DNA from: Paenibacillus rubinfantis | GTDB taxonomy: Bacteria > Bacillota > Bacilli > Paenibacillales > Paenibacillaceae | Assembly: GCF_001486505.1 (NCBI RefSeq) | Contig: NZ_LN909062.1 | Coordinates: 129,341 to 193,340, forward strand | Length of the DNA stretch: 64,000 bases | Direction of reading: 5' to 3' | Shown: positions 42,802-52,240 of the stretch, in pieces | Numbering within the stretch: position 1 is the stretch's first letter | Layout of the letters: each line of letters opens with the position of its first letter | The notes under the pieces: model-generated | Seen by the model: only the letters and a program-made list of their open reading frames with translations | Told to the model about the DNA's origin: nothing | Database searches by the model: none | Translations under genes and position numbers: made by a program

Positions 42802-43497
42802 TTGACAGTTACTTTAATTACAGGCGGAAACAAAGGTCTGGGCTTCGAAACCGCACGACGATTGATCGCATATGGTCACGTTGTGTATATTGGTGCTCGC
42901 AGTGTAGAACGCGGCAAAGAATCCGCTGACAAGCTTGGCGCAAAATTTGTACGGCTTGATGTGACCGATCAGGCATCTATACATGAAGCAGTCGCCGAAA
43001 TGAAGCAAAATGAGGGACATTTGGATGTGCTTATCAATAATGCGGGAATAACAAGGGGGCTCCAGGGCACGCTTGATGTAGTTGCAGATGATTTCCGCAC
43101 CGTTTATGACACCAATGTCTTCGGGATTGTTCGTGTGACACAAGCCTTTCTTCCCTTGCTACACAAATCAACATCGCCTGTTATCGTTAATGTCAGCAGT
43201 GGATTAGGTTCCTTTGCTCAGGTAACGAATCCTGAAAAGATTGAATCCCGGGTAAACGATTTGATTTACTCCTCATCCAAAGCCGCAGTTACGATGCTGA
43301 CTGTGCAATATGCCAAGGCTTTACCCGAGATCCGTATTAATGCCGCAGATCCCGGCCCGACAGCAACCGACCTCAATGGACATCGCGGCTACCAAACCGT
43401 TAGTGAGGGTACCGATGTGATTGTGAAGCTTGCAACTCTTGACGGTAATGGACCTACAGGTACTTTTATGGACCGGAATGGAATAGTTCCTTGGTAA
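42802..43497 (+). CDS. Short-chain dehydrogenase/reductase
   Basis: A 231-residue classical SDR. The NAD(P)-binding motif TGGNKGLG lies at 7-14, NNAG near 85, Ser in NVSSG near 140, and the catalytic YxxxK in YSSSKAA near 165. The start is TTG 42802 with AGGAG nine bases upstream; the longer frame to 42748 would run through the operators. It is divergent from the TetR gene and presumably induced by its ligand. It may reduce a carbonyl compound; substrate unknown. Confidence 0.88.
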   Translation: MTVTLITGGNKGLGFETARRLIAYGHVVYIGARSVERGKESADKLGAKFVRLDVTDQASIHEAVAEMKQNEGHLDVLINNAGITRGLQGTLDVVADDFRTVYDTNVFGIVRVTQAFLPLLHKSTSPVIVNVSSGLGSFAQVTNPEKIESRVNDLIYSSSKAAVTMLTVQYAKALPEIRINAADPGPTATDLNGHRGYQTVSEGTDVIVKLATLDGNGPTGTFMDRNGIVPW

Positions 43498-43535
43498 ATA
43501 ATCATGAGTAGCTTTATTTGCGGCAATACTCCTGA

Positions 43536-43916
43536 TGCTCTTTAACCCAGGGGATCACGATCCTGTTCCCAGTTTGCGGTGCTTTGCGCCTGGCAAGATT
43601 TCATGTTGAGAGCGAAGTAAAGCGATCCTATGTTGGATTACCGATTCCCGTCATTAGATTATTGGCCGCCTCTCTTCTGTTATCCCTGCTCATGGTCAGT
43701 TCGATCCGTTACCCGGGCTTTAGAAATTTCACCCCCTCCCGCAGGACGATTTGGGTTGTTCTTCTTAGTATATTGATACTAGCAGGGAGAGGGTATTTAC
43801 TCGAGAAACCATTATATATAATCTTGTTTGCTCCACTTTTTGGGTATGTAGCGTATGGCTTAATGATTCACTTTCACTTGGTGCACGGGTTATCCGATAA
43901 TAGGAAAAATAAATAG
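43536..43916 (+). pseudogene. pssA: 5'-truncated phosphatidylserine synthase (pssA)
   Basis: The open frame reads VCGALRLARFHVESEVKRSY then VGLPIPVIRLLA, matching the C-terminal half of CDP-diacylglycerol-serine O-phosphatidyltransferase (CGALRLARFN...GLPIP), followed by SSIRYPGFRNFTPSRR and several membrane helices. The N-terminal CDP-alcohol phosphotransferase motif with its Asp residues is missing, and no start codon with a ribosome site precedes it (a TTG at 43584 is internal). It cannot be active. A functional pssA should exist elsewhere. Confidence 0.78.
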
Positions 43917-43950
43917 CCTTGGGAGTAATGGTTCATCACGCTCCCAAGGC
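43916..43950 (-). terminator. Terminator of the GH4/kinase operon
   Basis: GCCTTGGGAG (43916-43925) pairs perfectly with CTCCCAAGGC (43941-43950). The minus strand continues TATTTATTTTT, past the PfkB kinase stop. Confidence 0.8.
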
Positions 43951-43967
43951 CACCGAACATCAATATA

Positions 43968-44930
43968 TCAAACTTGTCTCGTTTGTATTTTAGTTACTGT
44001 TTCAATGGTAGGCAAGCTCCCTGTACCGCCGATTCCTAATGTGGATACCGCCCCGCAGGCATTGGCAAAGCGCAGCAGCGCCTCGCCGCTCAACCCAAGC
44101 AGATAACCATAGATTATTCCGGCATTGAAGCAATCCCCTGCCCCCGTTGTATCTATCGGAGTCACTTTGTAGGAAGCAGCCCAGTTCACAGTGCCGTCTA
44201 ATTCACGCAGCGACGCGCCTCGGGAGCCTTGTTTGACCGCTACCCTTCCCGCTACGGGGGGCAGACCAGATACAAGCACGTGCCCCACCTGATCAGCGGG
44301 AAAAATTTGCAGCAACTCCTCCTCGCTAGGAATAAATAAATCCGTCGCCGCCAGCAAAGCGCTAATTCCATCACGATCCCACTGATTGGCGACATCCCAA
44401 CCCGTATCAAAGGAGGTGCTGACCCCATCCGCGCGGAGCCGTTTAAACAGCTCCAGCCAATGCGGCCTCATGCCATCCTGCAAATAGTAGGAGCCAAAGT
44501 GCAGATGGCGGGCCTCCCGCAACAACTCGGTTGGAATATATTCGGGTATAAGCCGCGGGATACTCCCAGCGTAGGTCAGCAATCCGCGGTCAGCAGGGGT
44601 AGAGAAAGACATCGTCACCCCGGTCTTGACCCCTGGAAGCCGGGTCACATGCTCGGTGTTCACGCCCATACGCTCCAGCTCATCCGTACAGAACCGTCCA
44701 AAGTCGTCATTGCCTACAACGCTGACAAACCGCACGTCCGCTCCTAGACTAGCCAACGCACAGGCCGTAATCGCGGAGGAGGAGCCGAGCACCACCTCAA
44801 AGCCTTCTACCAGCTTCTCCCGGTTCCATTCCGGCATCACATCACTGCCGGACACAATGATATCTACATTAAGCTCGCCCGCGACAACGATAAGAGGCCG
44901 AGACTCCAACGAAAACGCTGGGGGCCGCAT
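43968..44930 (-). CDS. PfkB-family sugar kinase
   Basis: A 320-residue ribokinase-type kinase. The N-terminal GELNVDIIVSG and the family signature DTTGAGDCFNAG (about 258-269, catalytic Asp in GAGD) are intact; GSSSAITACALASLGADV is the usual substrate-side motif. Its ATG overlaps the GH4 stop by one base (TAATG), so both are translated together. In this operon it probably phosphorylates the sugar freed inside the cell. Substrate (galactose, galactosamine or similar) is inferred from context only. Confidence 0.85.
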   Translation of the reverse strand: MRPPAFSLESRPLIVVAGELNVDIIVSGSDVMPEWNREKLVEGFEVVLGSSSAITACALASLGADVRFVSVVGNDDFGRFCTDELERMGVNTEHVTRLPGVKTGVTMSFSTPADRGLLTYAGSIPRLIPEYIPTELLREARHLHFGSYYLQDGMRPHWLELFKRLRADGVSTSFDTGWDVANQWDRDGISALLAATDLFIPSEEELLQIFPADQVGHVLVSGLPPVAGRVAVKQGSRGASLRELDGTVNWAASYKVTPIDTTGAGDCFNAGIIYGYLLGLSGEALLRFANACGAVSTLGIGGTGSLPTIETVTKIQTRQV

Positions 44931-46231
44931 TATTTCAGCACCGGAACAAAGCCCTGTTCCGCCTCATATAACTCTTCAAACATCCGGCTGATTTCTTCCA
45001 GTGAGCATACCGCAGCCGTCAACGGATCAACCATCAATGCATGGCGGGCCATTTCCTTGTCACCGTGCAGCACCGCCTCCACAGCCAGGTCAAAGAAGGC
45101 CATGTTGGAGCGGCACAGGGCCGCCAAATGCTCAGGAAGTTTGCCAAAGCGGGTTGGCTGGATCCCCTTGCGATCCACCAGACAAGCAACCTCAACTACC
45201 CCCTCCGGCGACAGGTTCTCAATCAGTCCACGGTTTGGAACGTTGCCGTAGATGACCTTCGGTTCGTTCTTTAATACCGCTTCGATGATAACCGCCGCAT
45301 ATTCATTGCTGGACTGCAGCTGAAGCGGCAGAGTCCCCTCTAGCTGGCCGACGATCTCCTCATCATTCTCTTTACGCCAAATCGGCCAATTGTCTGCATA
45401 GAAGCCTGTAGCCCCATTATAGCCCGTGTTGCAATGTGCATCGATCAACGACTGACGCTTGCGGTAATAAGGAATGTACTCGGAGAAATGCCCGCTCGAT
45501 TCTGAGACGAAGGCGCCCAGATATTTCATGGCATCGAAGCGTACCGGATCCTGCCGCAGCAGTTCGGGGTCTTTGATCTTCTCTAACAGAACCGGATACA
45601 AATCCTGTCCGTTGTGGCTCAGCTCCACAAACCAGGACATATGGTTGATCCCTCCGGCTCTCCAGTGCATCTCTTCATAAGGAATACCGGCATATTCCGC
45701 CAATTGGGCTGACGAATTTTGAATCGAGTGGCAAAGTCCGACCACCGGAAGTTGAGTGATACGGGAGGTCAGAAGCGTCACGGCTGACATCGGATTGGTG
45801 TAGTTGAGGATTATGCCATCCGGGCACAATTCTTCAACATCCCGCACGATTTCGATCCAACTTGGAAGTGTACGCAATGTCTTGAACAGCCCGCCAGGGC
45901 CTAGCGTATCCCCAATACATTGATTAACTCCATACTTCAATGGAATTTCATACTCATAACGAACGGTCTCCAGCCCGCCAACCTCAATCTGGTTGATGAT
46001 GAATCTGGAGCCGCCAATGACCTTCCGGCGATCTGTAGAGGCAATAACTTTCCAGCTCTTGCCTGTCATTTCCACGACCTTGAGCACGAGCTTACGCGCT
46101 AACTCAAGCCGCCGTTCATCGATATCGACTAGAGCAATCGTCCCTCCATCCAGGCCGTCGATCATCAGAATATCCATTGCAATGTCTCTAGTAAAGCCAC
46201 TACCAGCTCCGATAATAGAAATTTTCGTCAT
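44930..46231 (-). CDS. GH4 alpha-galactosidase-like enzyme (MelA type)
   Basis: A 433-residue NAD- and metal-dependent intracellular glycosidase. The dinucleotide fold starts ISIIGAGSGF; family residues are NYTNPM (143-148), the metal-ligand Cys167 and His in GLCHSIQ (165-171), and His197 in GGINHMSW. Motifs IEVGGLE, DTLGPGGLFKTLRT, and ESSGHFSEY match MelA more than the phospho-glucosidases, so it probably cuts an unphosphorylated alpha-galactoside or alpha-galactosaminide brought in by the adjacent ABC transporter. ATG 46231 is preceded by AGGGG; the frame extends to a GTG. Confidence 0.85.
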   Translation of the reverse strand: MTKISIIGAGSGFTRDIAMDILMIDGLDGGTIALVDIDERRLELARKLVLKVVEMTGKSWKVIASTDRRKVIGGSRFIINQIEVGGLETVRYEYEIPLKYGVNQCIGDTLGPGGLFKTLRTLPSWIEIVRDVEELCPDGIILNYTNPMSAVTLLTSRITQLPVVGLCHSIQNSSAQLAEYAGIPYEEMHWRAGGINHMSWFVELSHNGQDLYPVLLEKIKDPELLRQDPVRFDAMKYLGAFVSESSGHFSEYIPYYRKRQSLIDAHCNTGYNGATGFYADNWPIWRKENDEEIVGQLEGTLPLQLQSSNEYAAVIIEAVLKNEPKVIYGNVPNRGLIENLSPEGVVEVACLVDRKGIQPTRFGKLPEHLAALCRSNMAFFDLAVEAVLHGDKEMARHALMVDPLTAAVCSLEEISRMFEELYEAEQGFVPVLK

Positions 46232-46245
46232 ATCTCTACACACCC

Positions 46246-47070
46246 CTATTTCATGCCTGTCATTGTCAGGCCTTTGATAAATTGCTTTTGGAAGATCAGG
46301 AACACAATAATAACCGGTACGGTAATCAGAACCGCCGCAGACATAACAACGTTGTAATTAACCATATGAGTCCCATTAAAATAAACCAAAGCGAGCGGAA
46401 CGGTCATCTTGCTTTCATCATTTAACACGATCAGCGGCCATAGATAATTGTTCCAGGAATTCATGAACGTAAATATCCCCAAGGCCGACAGCATCGGCAG
46501 AATGAGCGGAGTAACAATACGCAGCATGAGTCCGAATTCGCTAGCTCCATCCATTCGGGCCGCTTCCAACAACTCCTGCGGAATTTCTTCAATATATTGC
46601 TTCGCAAGGAATACACCGTAGGAGCTGACCAAGTTCGGCAAAACAATCGCCATCAAATGGTTGACAAGTCCCAACTCCGCCGTAATCAGATAGGTTGGAA
46701 TCATAATGACTTGGAACGGAATCATCATCGTCGCCAGTATTAAAATGAACACTAGCTTTTTTCCCTTGAATTGATGCTTGGCAAAGATATAACCGGTCAG
46801 TGAGCTCGTAAACAAGGTTGCTACAGTAATAATGACCGAGGTGATCAAGCTGTTAAATAACCACGTTACAAAGGGAGCGTCACGGAAGACCGTTTGGTAC
46901 CCCTCCAGACTCGGTTCGCTAGGTATCAGGCCACCCGTTCCCGATATAATTTCCATGTTGCTCTTTAACGAAGACAGAACCATCCAGGCGTAAGGCAGCA
47001 ACATAATACCGGCTGCTACAGCCAGCACGAATATAACCACACCGTCCCACGGGCTACGTCTATGCAGCAT
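46246..47070 (-). CDS. Sugar ABC transporter permease (MalG type)
   Basis: A 274-residue CUT1 permease with six helices and the EAA loop IPQELLEAARMDGASEFGLM (about 175-194). It ends LTMTGMK, as MalG-like proteins do. Its start lies 15 bases after the partner permease gene stop, and the GH4 gene follows 14 bases later, so the transporter and enzyme are one transcript. No ATPase gene nearby. Confidence 0.92.
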   Translation of the reverse strand: MLHRRSPWDGVVIFVLAVAAGIMLLPYAWMVLSSLKSNMEIISGTGGLIPSEPSLEGYQTVFRDAPFVTWLFNSLITSVIITVATLFTSSLTGYIFAKHQFKGKKLVFILILATMMIPFQVIMIPTYLITAELGLVNHLMAIVLPNLVSSYGVFLAKQYIEEIPQELLEAARMDGASEFGLMLRIVTPLILPMLSALGIFTFMNSWNNYLWPLIVLNDESKMTVPLALVYFNGTHMVNYNVVMSAAVLITVPVIIVFLIFQKQFIKGLTMTGMK

Positions 47071-47085
47071 AGGCTTCTCCCCCTC

Positions 47086-48021
47086 TCAATGTTCCCACTG
47101 GGTACGTCCCCATCTCAATTGCAGCACCGTGATCAGCAAGATGATCATTAGGAACACAGTTGCCATCGCCGAAGCGTAGCCCATATTGGAGCTTGAAAAT
47201 GCCTGATCGTAAATGTGCAGCGCCAGCACCCGCGTTTCGTTGAACGGCTCGCCTTTCGTCATAATCTGGAATTGAGGGAAGGCCTGGAAATAAGAAACGA
47301 CAGTGGTCACAGAGACAAACAGCAAGGTTCTGCGCAGCAAAGGCAACGTAATCTGGAAAAAGATACGCCATCGGCCCGCCCCCTCCAGCCGCGCCGCTTC
47401 ATAGTACATATCCGGAATCGAGTCCAAGCCGGCAATAAACAGCACAATGTTGTATCCAATATCAGCCCACAACGTCATCAGAATGACGGAATATAGCGCA
47501 TACTGCGGGTCGGCTAGCCATTGGATCGGTGTCATATGCAGCTTGGTCAAGATGATATTGAACAGGCCGTTGTTGTAATTGAACATCGTACTCCATACGA
47601 TGGCTGTTCCCGCGAGCGGCGCAATCGTCGGCAGAAAAAATAATGTCCGAAACAGGTTTTTGAGCCAGGGAATCCTAACCCGTTGAATGGCTGAGGCGAT
47701 GAACAGCGTGAGGATGATGTTCACCAGCACGGTGATCGCTACGAATCGGAACGTAACCCACAGCGACTTCAAGAAAACGGCATCATTCATCATACGGAGA
47801 TAATTCTCGGCACCTACAAATAGCGCCTTAGAGCCAAGCGGGTCATATTGGTATACGGACAAACCCAGACTCCAGATAATGGGGAGGAAGGCAAATACCC
47901 CGAACAGGAGCAGAATCGGCACCAGTGAAATGGTGATAAACCTCCGCTTAGCTCGTAGCCCCGCCGCCTTTCCGGCCAGTTTAACCTTATCCGTTTTGTT
48001 GGAAGGTACAGCAACACTCAT
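47086..48021 (-). CDS. Sugar ABC transporter permease (MalF type)
   Basis: A 311-residue CUT1 permease. It has a long basic N-terminus (residues 1-28), six helices, and the EAA loop region IPDMYYEAARLEGAGRWRIF. It pairs with the MalG-type permease downstream and the binding lipoprotein encoded 12 bases upstream. Confidence 0.92.
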   Translation of the reverse strand: MSVAVPSNKTDKVKLAGKAAGLRAKRRFITISLVPILLLFGVFAFLPIIWSLGLSVYQYDPLGSKALFVGAENYLRMMNDAVFLKSLWVTFRFVAITVLVNIILTLFIASAIQRVRIPWLKNLFRTLFFLPTIAPLAGTAIVWSTMFNYNNGLFNIILTKLHMTPIQWLADPQYALYSVILMTLWADIGYNIVLFIAGLDSIPDMYYEAARLEGAGRWRIFFQITLPLLRRTLLFVSVTTVVSYFQAFPQFQIMTKGEPFNETRVLALHIYDQAFSSSNMGYASAMATVFLMIILLITVLQLRWGRTQWEH

Positions 48022-48033
48022 ACGCGGGGCCCC

Positions 48034-49329
48034 CTATCGCTTATGTTGATCCTGGTTATCGTTAATGGCCTGCTCAATTTTTGCCAGTCCTTCCTTAACA
48101 CTTAGTCGTCCCGTAACCATCAATTGGAAGTGATCGTTAACCTGCTTGAAGAAATAATCCCTGTCTGCCACAGGACCGATCCATTGACCAAGCGATAGCA
48201 CCTCCAGAGGGGTTTTCATGTAGGGATTATTCTTCAGATATTCCGGGTCCTCGGCAATTTCCTTCTTGGCTGGCACCGTAAACGTCTCGGTATTCCACGA
48301 TTCCAGATTTTCCTTCTCCGAAAAGAACCGGATAAAATCGAGAGCCGCCTCCTGTTGCTTGCTTTGCTTTGCCACAGTCAGGCCCCAGCCGGACTCAGCC
48401 GCGAAAGAAGGGGGGTTATCGGTAAAGGATGGCACCGGTACATACTCGAAATCGTTAACCTTGTAATTGTTCAATCCCGCTGCTATCGTCCACGGACCAC
48501 GGTAGGTCATGGCCGAATTCCCGCGGAAGAAGTAATCCGATGTATCCAGCTCCCCTCCAAAGGTGGTCAGATCGGCAACTTGATCGTCTGCAATTAAAGA
48601 CACGAGGGCCGACATCGCCTTCTCTGCCTCCGAAGTGCTGAAATTCACATGCTCGTTCTCACCCCAGAAGCTCGCGTTCTGCTGAAGAATCAGCGACAGA
48701 AAGGTGAAGGTGATATTATCCGATGATACGAAGTCGAAGCCCTTCACTTGCAATGCATTTCCGTTTTTCACCGTCAGCTTCTTGGCGTACTCTACCAGCT
48801 CTGTCCAGGTTGACGGCGGCTGATCGTACCCCTGCTCCTTCAGCATTTGCGGATGGATCAGCATGCCGCCATTTTCAATGTTGTATTCCAGCGGGAGTCC
48901 ATAAAGCTTGCCGTCCCGCAAATAACCGCCAAGCGGCGCCTCATAATACGCTTGCTTCACCGTTTCGCTATCTGGAATTTCAACCAGCAGATCGTTTCGG
49001 GAATAGTTTGGAACCCAGGTCCCAAACATCTCGGCCACATCCGGTGGAGTCGCGGCAGAGAATGAAGCCTTCAACTTTTGATTGTAAACATCGTATGGAA
49101 AGGTCTGATACTCGATCGTGGTCTCGGGGTGGAGGGCCTCATATTTGGAGATTATTTCTTTGTATGCGTTTACAATTTGGTCTTCCTGATGACTCCACAA
49201 GACCAGCTTGACCTTACCTTGCGCATTTGCGTTGGTATCGTCGCCTGACTTGGATGAGCCCGTACAGCCCGTTGCGACGAATACCATGCAAACTACCGCA
49301 AGCATCAGCATAAATTTAGGAATCCTCAT
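48034..49329 (-). CDS. Sugar-binding lipoprotein of ABC transporter
   Basis: A 431-residue extracellular solute-binding protein (family 1). Lipobox VATGC with Cys22, then Ser/Gly/Asp/Asn-rich linker and KVKLVLWSHQEDQIVNAYKE. The size and fold fit CUT1 mono- or oligosaccharide receptors. It opens the transporter part of the operon, 70 bases after the DeoR gene. Confidence 0.92.
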   Translation of the reverse strand: MRIPKFMLMLAVVCMVFVATGCTGSSKSGDDTNANAQGKVKLVLWSHQEDQIVNAYKEIISKYEALHPETTIEYQTFPYDVYNQKLKASFSAATPPDVAEMFGTWVPNYSRNDLLVEIPDSETVKQAYYEAPLGGYLRDGKLYGLPLEYNIENGGMLIHPQMLKEQGYDQPPSTWTELVEYAKKLTVKNGNALQVKGFDFVSSDNITFTFLSLILQQNASFWGENEHVNFSTSEAEKAMSALVSLIADDQVADLTTFGGELDTSDYFFRGNSAMTYRGPWTIAAGLNNYKVNDFEYVPVPSFTDNPPSFAAESGWGLTVAKQSKQQEAALDFIRFFSEKENLESWNTETFTVPAKKEIAEDPEYLKNNPYMKTPLEVLSLGQWIGPVADRDYFFKQVNDHFQLMVTGRLSVKEGLAKIEQAINDNQDQHKR

Positions 49330-49399
49330 TCGTATATCCCCCTAGTCTCCTGCATATTAGTCAGCTTTTGAAGAGGAGGTTGCCTGAGAATGGTGCGAT

Positions 49400-50200
49400 T
49401 TACACAGAAGTGGTGTGGTCTGAAGGTGTATATATTGCGATCTGGTTCTCCTGGCACGCTTGCTCAAACCAACCTTCCGGCTGTTTATTCATAATTACCC
49501 CCGTTACCTGATTTAAGGGAGTAATGGTAAATAAAGCGCTCTTCTCCAGCTTACTTTGATCGATTACCGCATACACTTCGCTGGAGCGTTCCATCATTAA
49601 TTGGGCGATGCGTGCCTCCAACTCGGAATGCATGGTAAAGCCATGATTCATCGATACTCCGTCCACGCCGAGGAACATCTTGGTGATATTGATCTTCTCA
49701 ATGACGTTCTCTGCCAGCGGACCGATAAGCTCATAACTTTTGGCGCGCATGACGCCGCCAATGACAACAACCTGGATATCTTCCGCATCCGCCAACTCAA
49801 AGGCGATATTGACGGCATTAGTGACAATCGTAATGTTGCGTCGGCTTTTTAATGCCTTAGCAATAAAATACGTCGTGGTTCCCCCGGTCAGGCAGATTAC
49901 GTCACCCTCTTGTACTAGAGCCTGCGCAGCCTCGGCAATCCGTTCCTTATCCAGCCGTTTGAAGTCACGTTTTGCAGCAAAAGGTAATTCCGCCGCTGAT
50001 GGGATCAGAGCACCTTCGTAAATGGCTCCTCCTGTCGTGCGGATAATTCCGCCCGCCTTCTCCAGCATATCAAGGTCTCGCCGTGCCGTTGCCTCCGAGC
50101 AGCCAATCACCTCTATAATTTCCTGCAGCGATATTTTCCCGTGCGCTTTAATCAATTCCAATGTTTTCGCTCTGCGCAGTTCACCCTTTGAATATTGCAT
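49400..50200 (-). CDS. DeoR/GlpR-family regulator
   Basis: A 266-residue repressor: helix-turn-helix at 1-57 (ISLQEIIEVIGCSEATARRD near 24-43) and the DeoR sensor domain with TGGTTTYFIAKAL and TNAVNIAFEL, which bind a phosphosugar. In amino-sugar and tagatose loci such regulators (AgaR, LacR) respond to a pathway phosphate. It sits inside the locus it probably controls. The 247 bases before it (50201-50447) hold no gene. Confidence 0.9.
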   Translation of the reverse strand: MQYSKGELRRAKTLELIKAHGKISLQEIIEVIGCSEATARRDLDMLEKAGGIIRTTGGAIYEGALIPSAAELPFAAKRDFKRLDKERIAEAAQALVQEGDVICLTGGTTTYFIAKALKSRRNITIVTNAVNIAFELADAEDIQVVVIGGVMRAKSYELIGPLAENVIEKINITKMFLGVDGVSMNHGFTMHSELEARIAQLMMERSSEVYAVIDQSKLEKSALFTITPLNQVTGVIMNKQPEGWFEQACQENQIAIYTPSDHTTSV

Positions 50201-50447
50201 AGTTCTCTCCTTTTGAATGCCAGTTCAAAAAGTCAGGTTTTTAGCTCTGTGAAGATGACGCTCCAAGTTTAAATTCGTTTGCAGAAAGATGACTTTTCGA
50301 ACAATCTCTTTGATTAACCGGGCCTGTAAGCCCAATCATGCTAACTCTATTGTGGAGGATGAAAGGATAGATTGCAATACGCCGAAATGAACCTGAAGTT
50401 GCATGAAAAACGTGCCACCCGCTTGCGCTGGAGCTGCCATAATCCTT

Positions 50448-51377
50448 CTATAAAGCGATAACCTCTACTTGTCGCTCATATTCCTGGTAGAGCCCGATGT
50501 CGATATCTCCTGCTTTGATAGACATCGCATTGGCTGCCGCCGCGGCTGCGGCGATTCGCAGTTTGTCGGCCGGCGATTTTCCACACTCCTCTGCGTAAGC
50601 CATGCCGGCAACAAAGGCGTCTCCACATCCCACGGTATTAACGGGCTGAATCCTTGGCGGTCTCACGAAATAAGCAGCCCCCTCCAACACGGCAATAGCC
50701 CCCCGGCTGCCCAGCGTAACGCATACAGCGGAGATTCCCTGATCCGCTAGCTGCCGAGCCCCCTGTATCCATTCGTTCCGTTCCTTCGGCTCATGTCCTA
50801 GCCATTGGGCCAATTCCTGCTCATTAGGCTTAACGAAATGGGGCAGGGCAGTTATTCCTTCGCGAAGGGCAGCACTGCTAGTATCCAGAAATACCTTCGC
50901 CCCCGATGAGCGGATCATACCGATCAGATCGGCATACAGATTCACTTCTGCTCCTGCTGGCAAGCTGCCGGACAGTACAACTACACTGGACTTGCCTGAC
51001 AACTCACCTACCTGTTCCCGGATGGCTTCGGCCTCTACCTTTGTTATAGCCGGTCCTTGGCCCAACAACTCGGTCGAGCTCCCGCGGGCTTCATCCACAA
51101 TATTGAGACAAACCCGTGATTCCCCAGGCATTTTCACAAAGGCAGTATGAATCCCCCGTTCGTTCAGGCAATGTTCAATAAAAGCGCCGTTGCTTCCGGC
51201 AATCATCCCGGTAGCCGTAACCTCGCCCCCGAGCTGCCGGATCACCTTGGCCACGTTATTGCCTTTGCCGCCTGGCTCGTCGAATTGCCTAGCAATCCGG
51301 TGCACCTGTCCTACATGCAACCGGTCCACATAGCAGGTGCGATCGATGGCCGCATGCAGCGTAACTGTGGTGATCAT
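50448..51377 (-). CDS. 1-Phosphofructokinase/tagatose-6-phosphate kinase family
   Basis: A 309-residue hexose-phosphate kinase of the FruK/LacC group: ITTVTLHAAIDRTCYVDRL at the N-terminus and NTVGCGDAFVAGMA (about 247-260, with catalytic Asp in GCGD). LacC-type members phosphorylate tagatose 6-phosphate to the 1,6-bisphosphate. Its start overlaps the aldolase stop by four bases, and the aldolase is the expected next step, so tagatose-6-phosphate kinase is the best reading; fructose 1-phosphate is the alternative. Confidence 0.82.
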   Translation of the reverse strand: MITTVTLHAAIDRTCYVDRLHVGQVHRIARQFDEPGGKGNNVAKVIRQLGGEVTATGMIAGSNGAFIEHCLNERGIHTAFVKMPGESRVCLNIVDEARGSSTELLGQGPAITKVEAEAIREQVGELSGKSSVVVLSGSLPAGAEVNLYADLIGMIRSSGAKVFLDTSSAALREGITALPHFVKPNEQELAQWLGHEPKERNEWIQGARQLADQGISAVCVTLGSRGAIAVLEGAAYFVRPPRIQPVNTVGCGDAFVAGMAYAEECGKSPADKLRIAAAAAAANAMSIKAGDIDIGLYQEYERQVEVIAL

Positions 51378-52240
51378 CGCAGGATGCTAGCTTTACCTGG
51401 GCACCCGCAAAGCCGCATTTTCTCCATCGCCAGTTGCTTGACCGCTTCCTTCGCAGGAACCATGTATTTACGGGGATCATTCTCTTCGGGATGACCGGTA
51501 AATACATCCTTGATCGCATCAGAGAAGGCGATACGTAGCTCGGTCGCGATGTTTACCTTGGCCATGCCGAGTGCAACCGCCTGATGAATCTGTTCTGCCG
51601 GAACGCCCGATCCACCATGCAGCACCAGAGGAACAGACACGGCGTCCGCAATACGTTTGATCCGATCAAAGTCAATGTTCGGACGGCCTTTATAAATCCC
51701 GTGGGCGGTTCCGATGGCCGGTGCAAGCGTTGGTACGCCTGTGAGTTCAACGAACCTTGCGCATTCCTCGGGATCAGCCAAGGAAGCATGATGTTCGTCC
51801 ACAACAATATTGTCCTCAACACCTCCAACCTTTCCCAATTCCGCCTCTACGTTAACGCCGGAAGCCCGGGCAATCTCCATTACCTTGCATGTTCGCTCCA
51901 CGTTTTCTTCAAATGGGAACATGGAGGCATCGATCATCACGGAAGTATAACCCGCGCGAATACATTGAATGATGGTTGGAAAATCAGTGCAGTGATCCAG
52001 GTGTAATGCGATCGGCAGGTTAGTACGATCCGCCGCAGTTTTGGCTGCATGCGCAATATAGTCTGGACCAAGATGCTTGACGGTGCCTACCGTCGATTGA
52101 ATGATGAGTGGGGATTCCAGTTCAACCGCGGCCTCAACAACCGCCTGGAGCATCTCCAGGGTATGTACGTTGAAGGCGGCGACCGCAAATTTACCTCTGC
52201 GTGCGACTTGAAGCATTTCTGTTGACGAGATAAGTGCCAT
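51374..52240 (-). CDS. Class II tagatose/fructose-bisphosphate aldolase
   Basis: A 288-residue zinc aldolase of the GatY/KbaY/Fba group. The catalytic pair is Asp82-His83 in LHLDHC, with later metal and phosphate sites VGGVEDN, GTAHGIYKGRPNIDF, HGGSGVP and KVNIATELR. It splits a ketose 1,6-bisphosphate into dihydroxyacetone phosphate and glyceraldehyde 3-phosphate. Next to a tagatose-6-phosphate-type kinase and a sugar deaminase it is most likely a tagatose-bisphosphate aldolase. AAGGAGG precedes the ATG. Confidence 0.88.
   Translation of the reverse strand: MALISSTEMLQVARRGKFAVAAFNVHTLEMLQAVVEAAVELESPLIIQSTVGTVKHLGPDYIAHAAKTAADRTNLPIALHLDHCTDFPTIIQCIRAGYTSVMIDASMFPFEENVERTCKVMEIARASGVNVEAELGKVGGVEDNIVVDEHHASLADPEECARFVELTGVPTLAPAIGTAHGIYKGRPNIDFDRIKRIADAVSVPLVLHGGSGVPAEQIHQAVALGMAKVNIATELRIAFSDAIKDVFTGHPEENDPRKYMVPAKEAVKQLAMEKMRLCGCPGKASILR

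Noticed and set aside
50370..50447. AGCGGGTGGCACG on the minus strand resembling a T-box core
   Set aside because: No specifier stem or terminator pair is seen and the downstream gene is a DeoR regulator, not an amino-acid gene.
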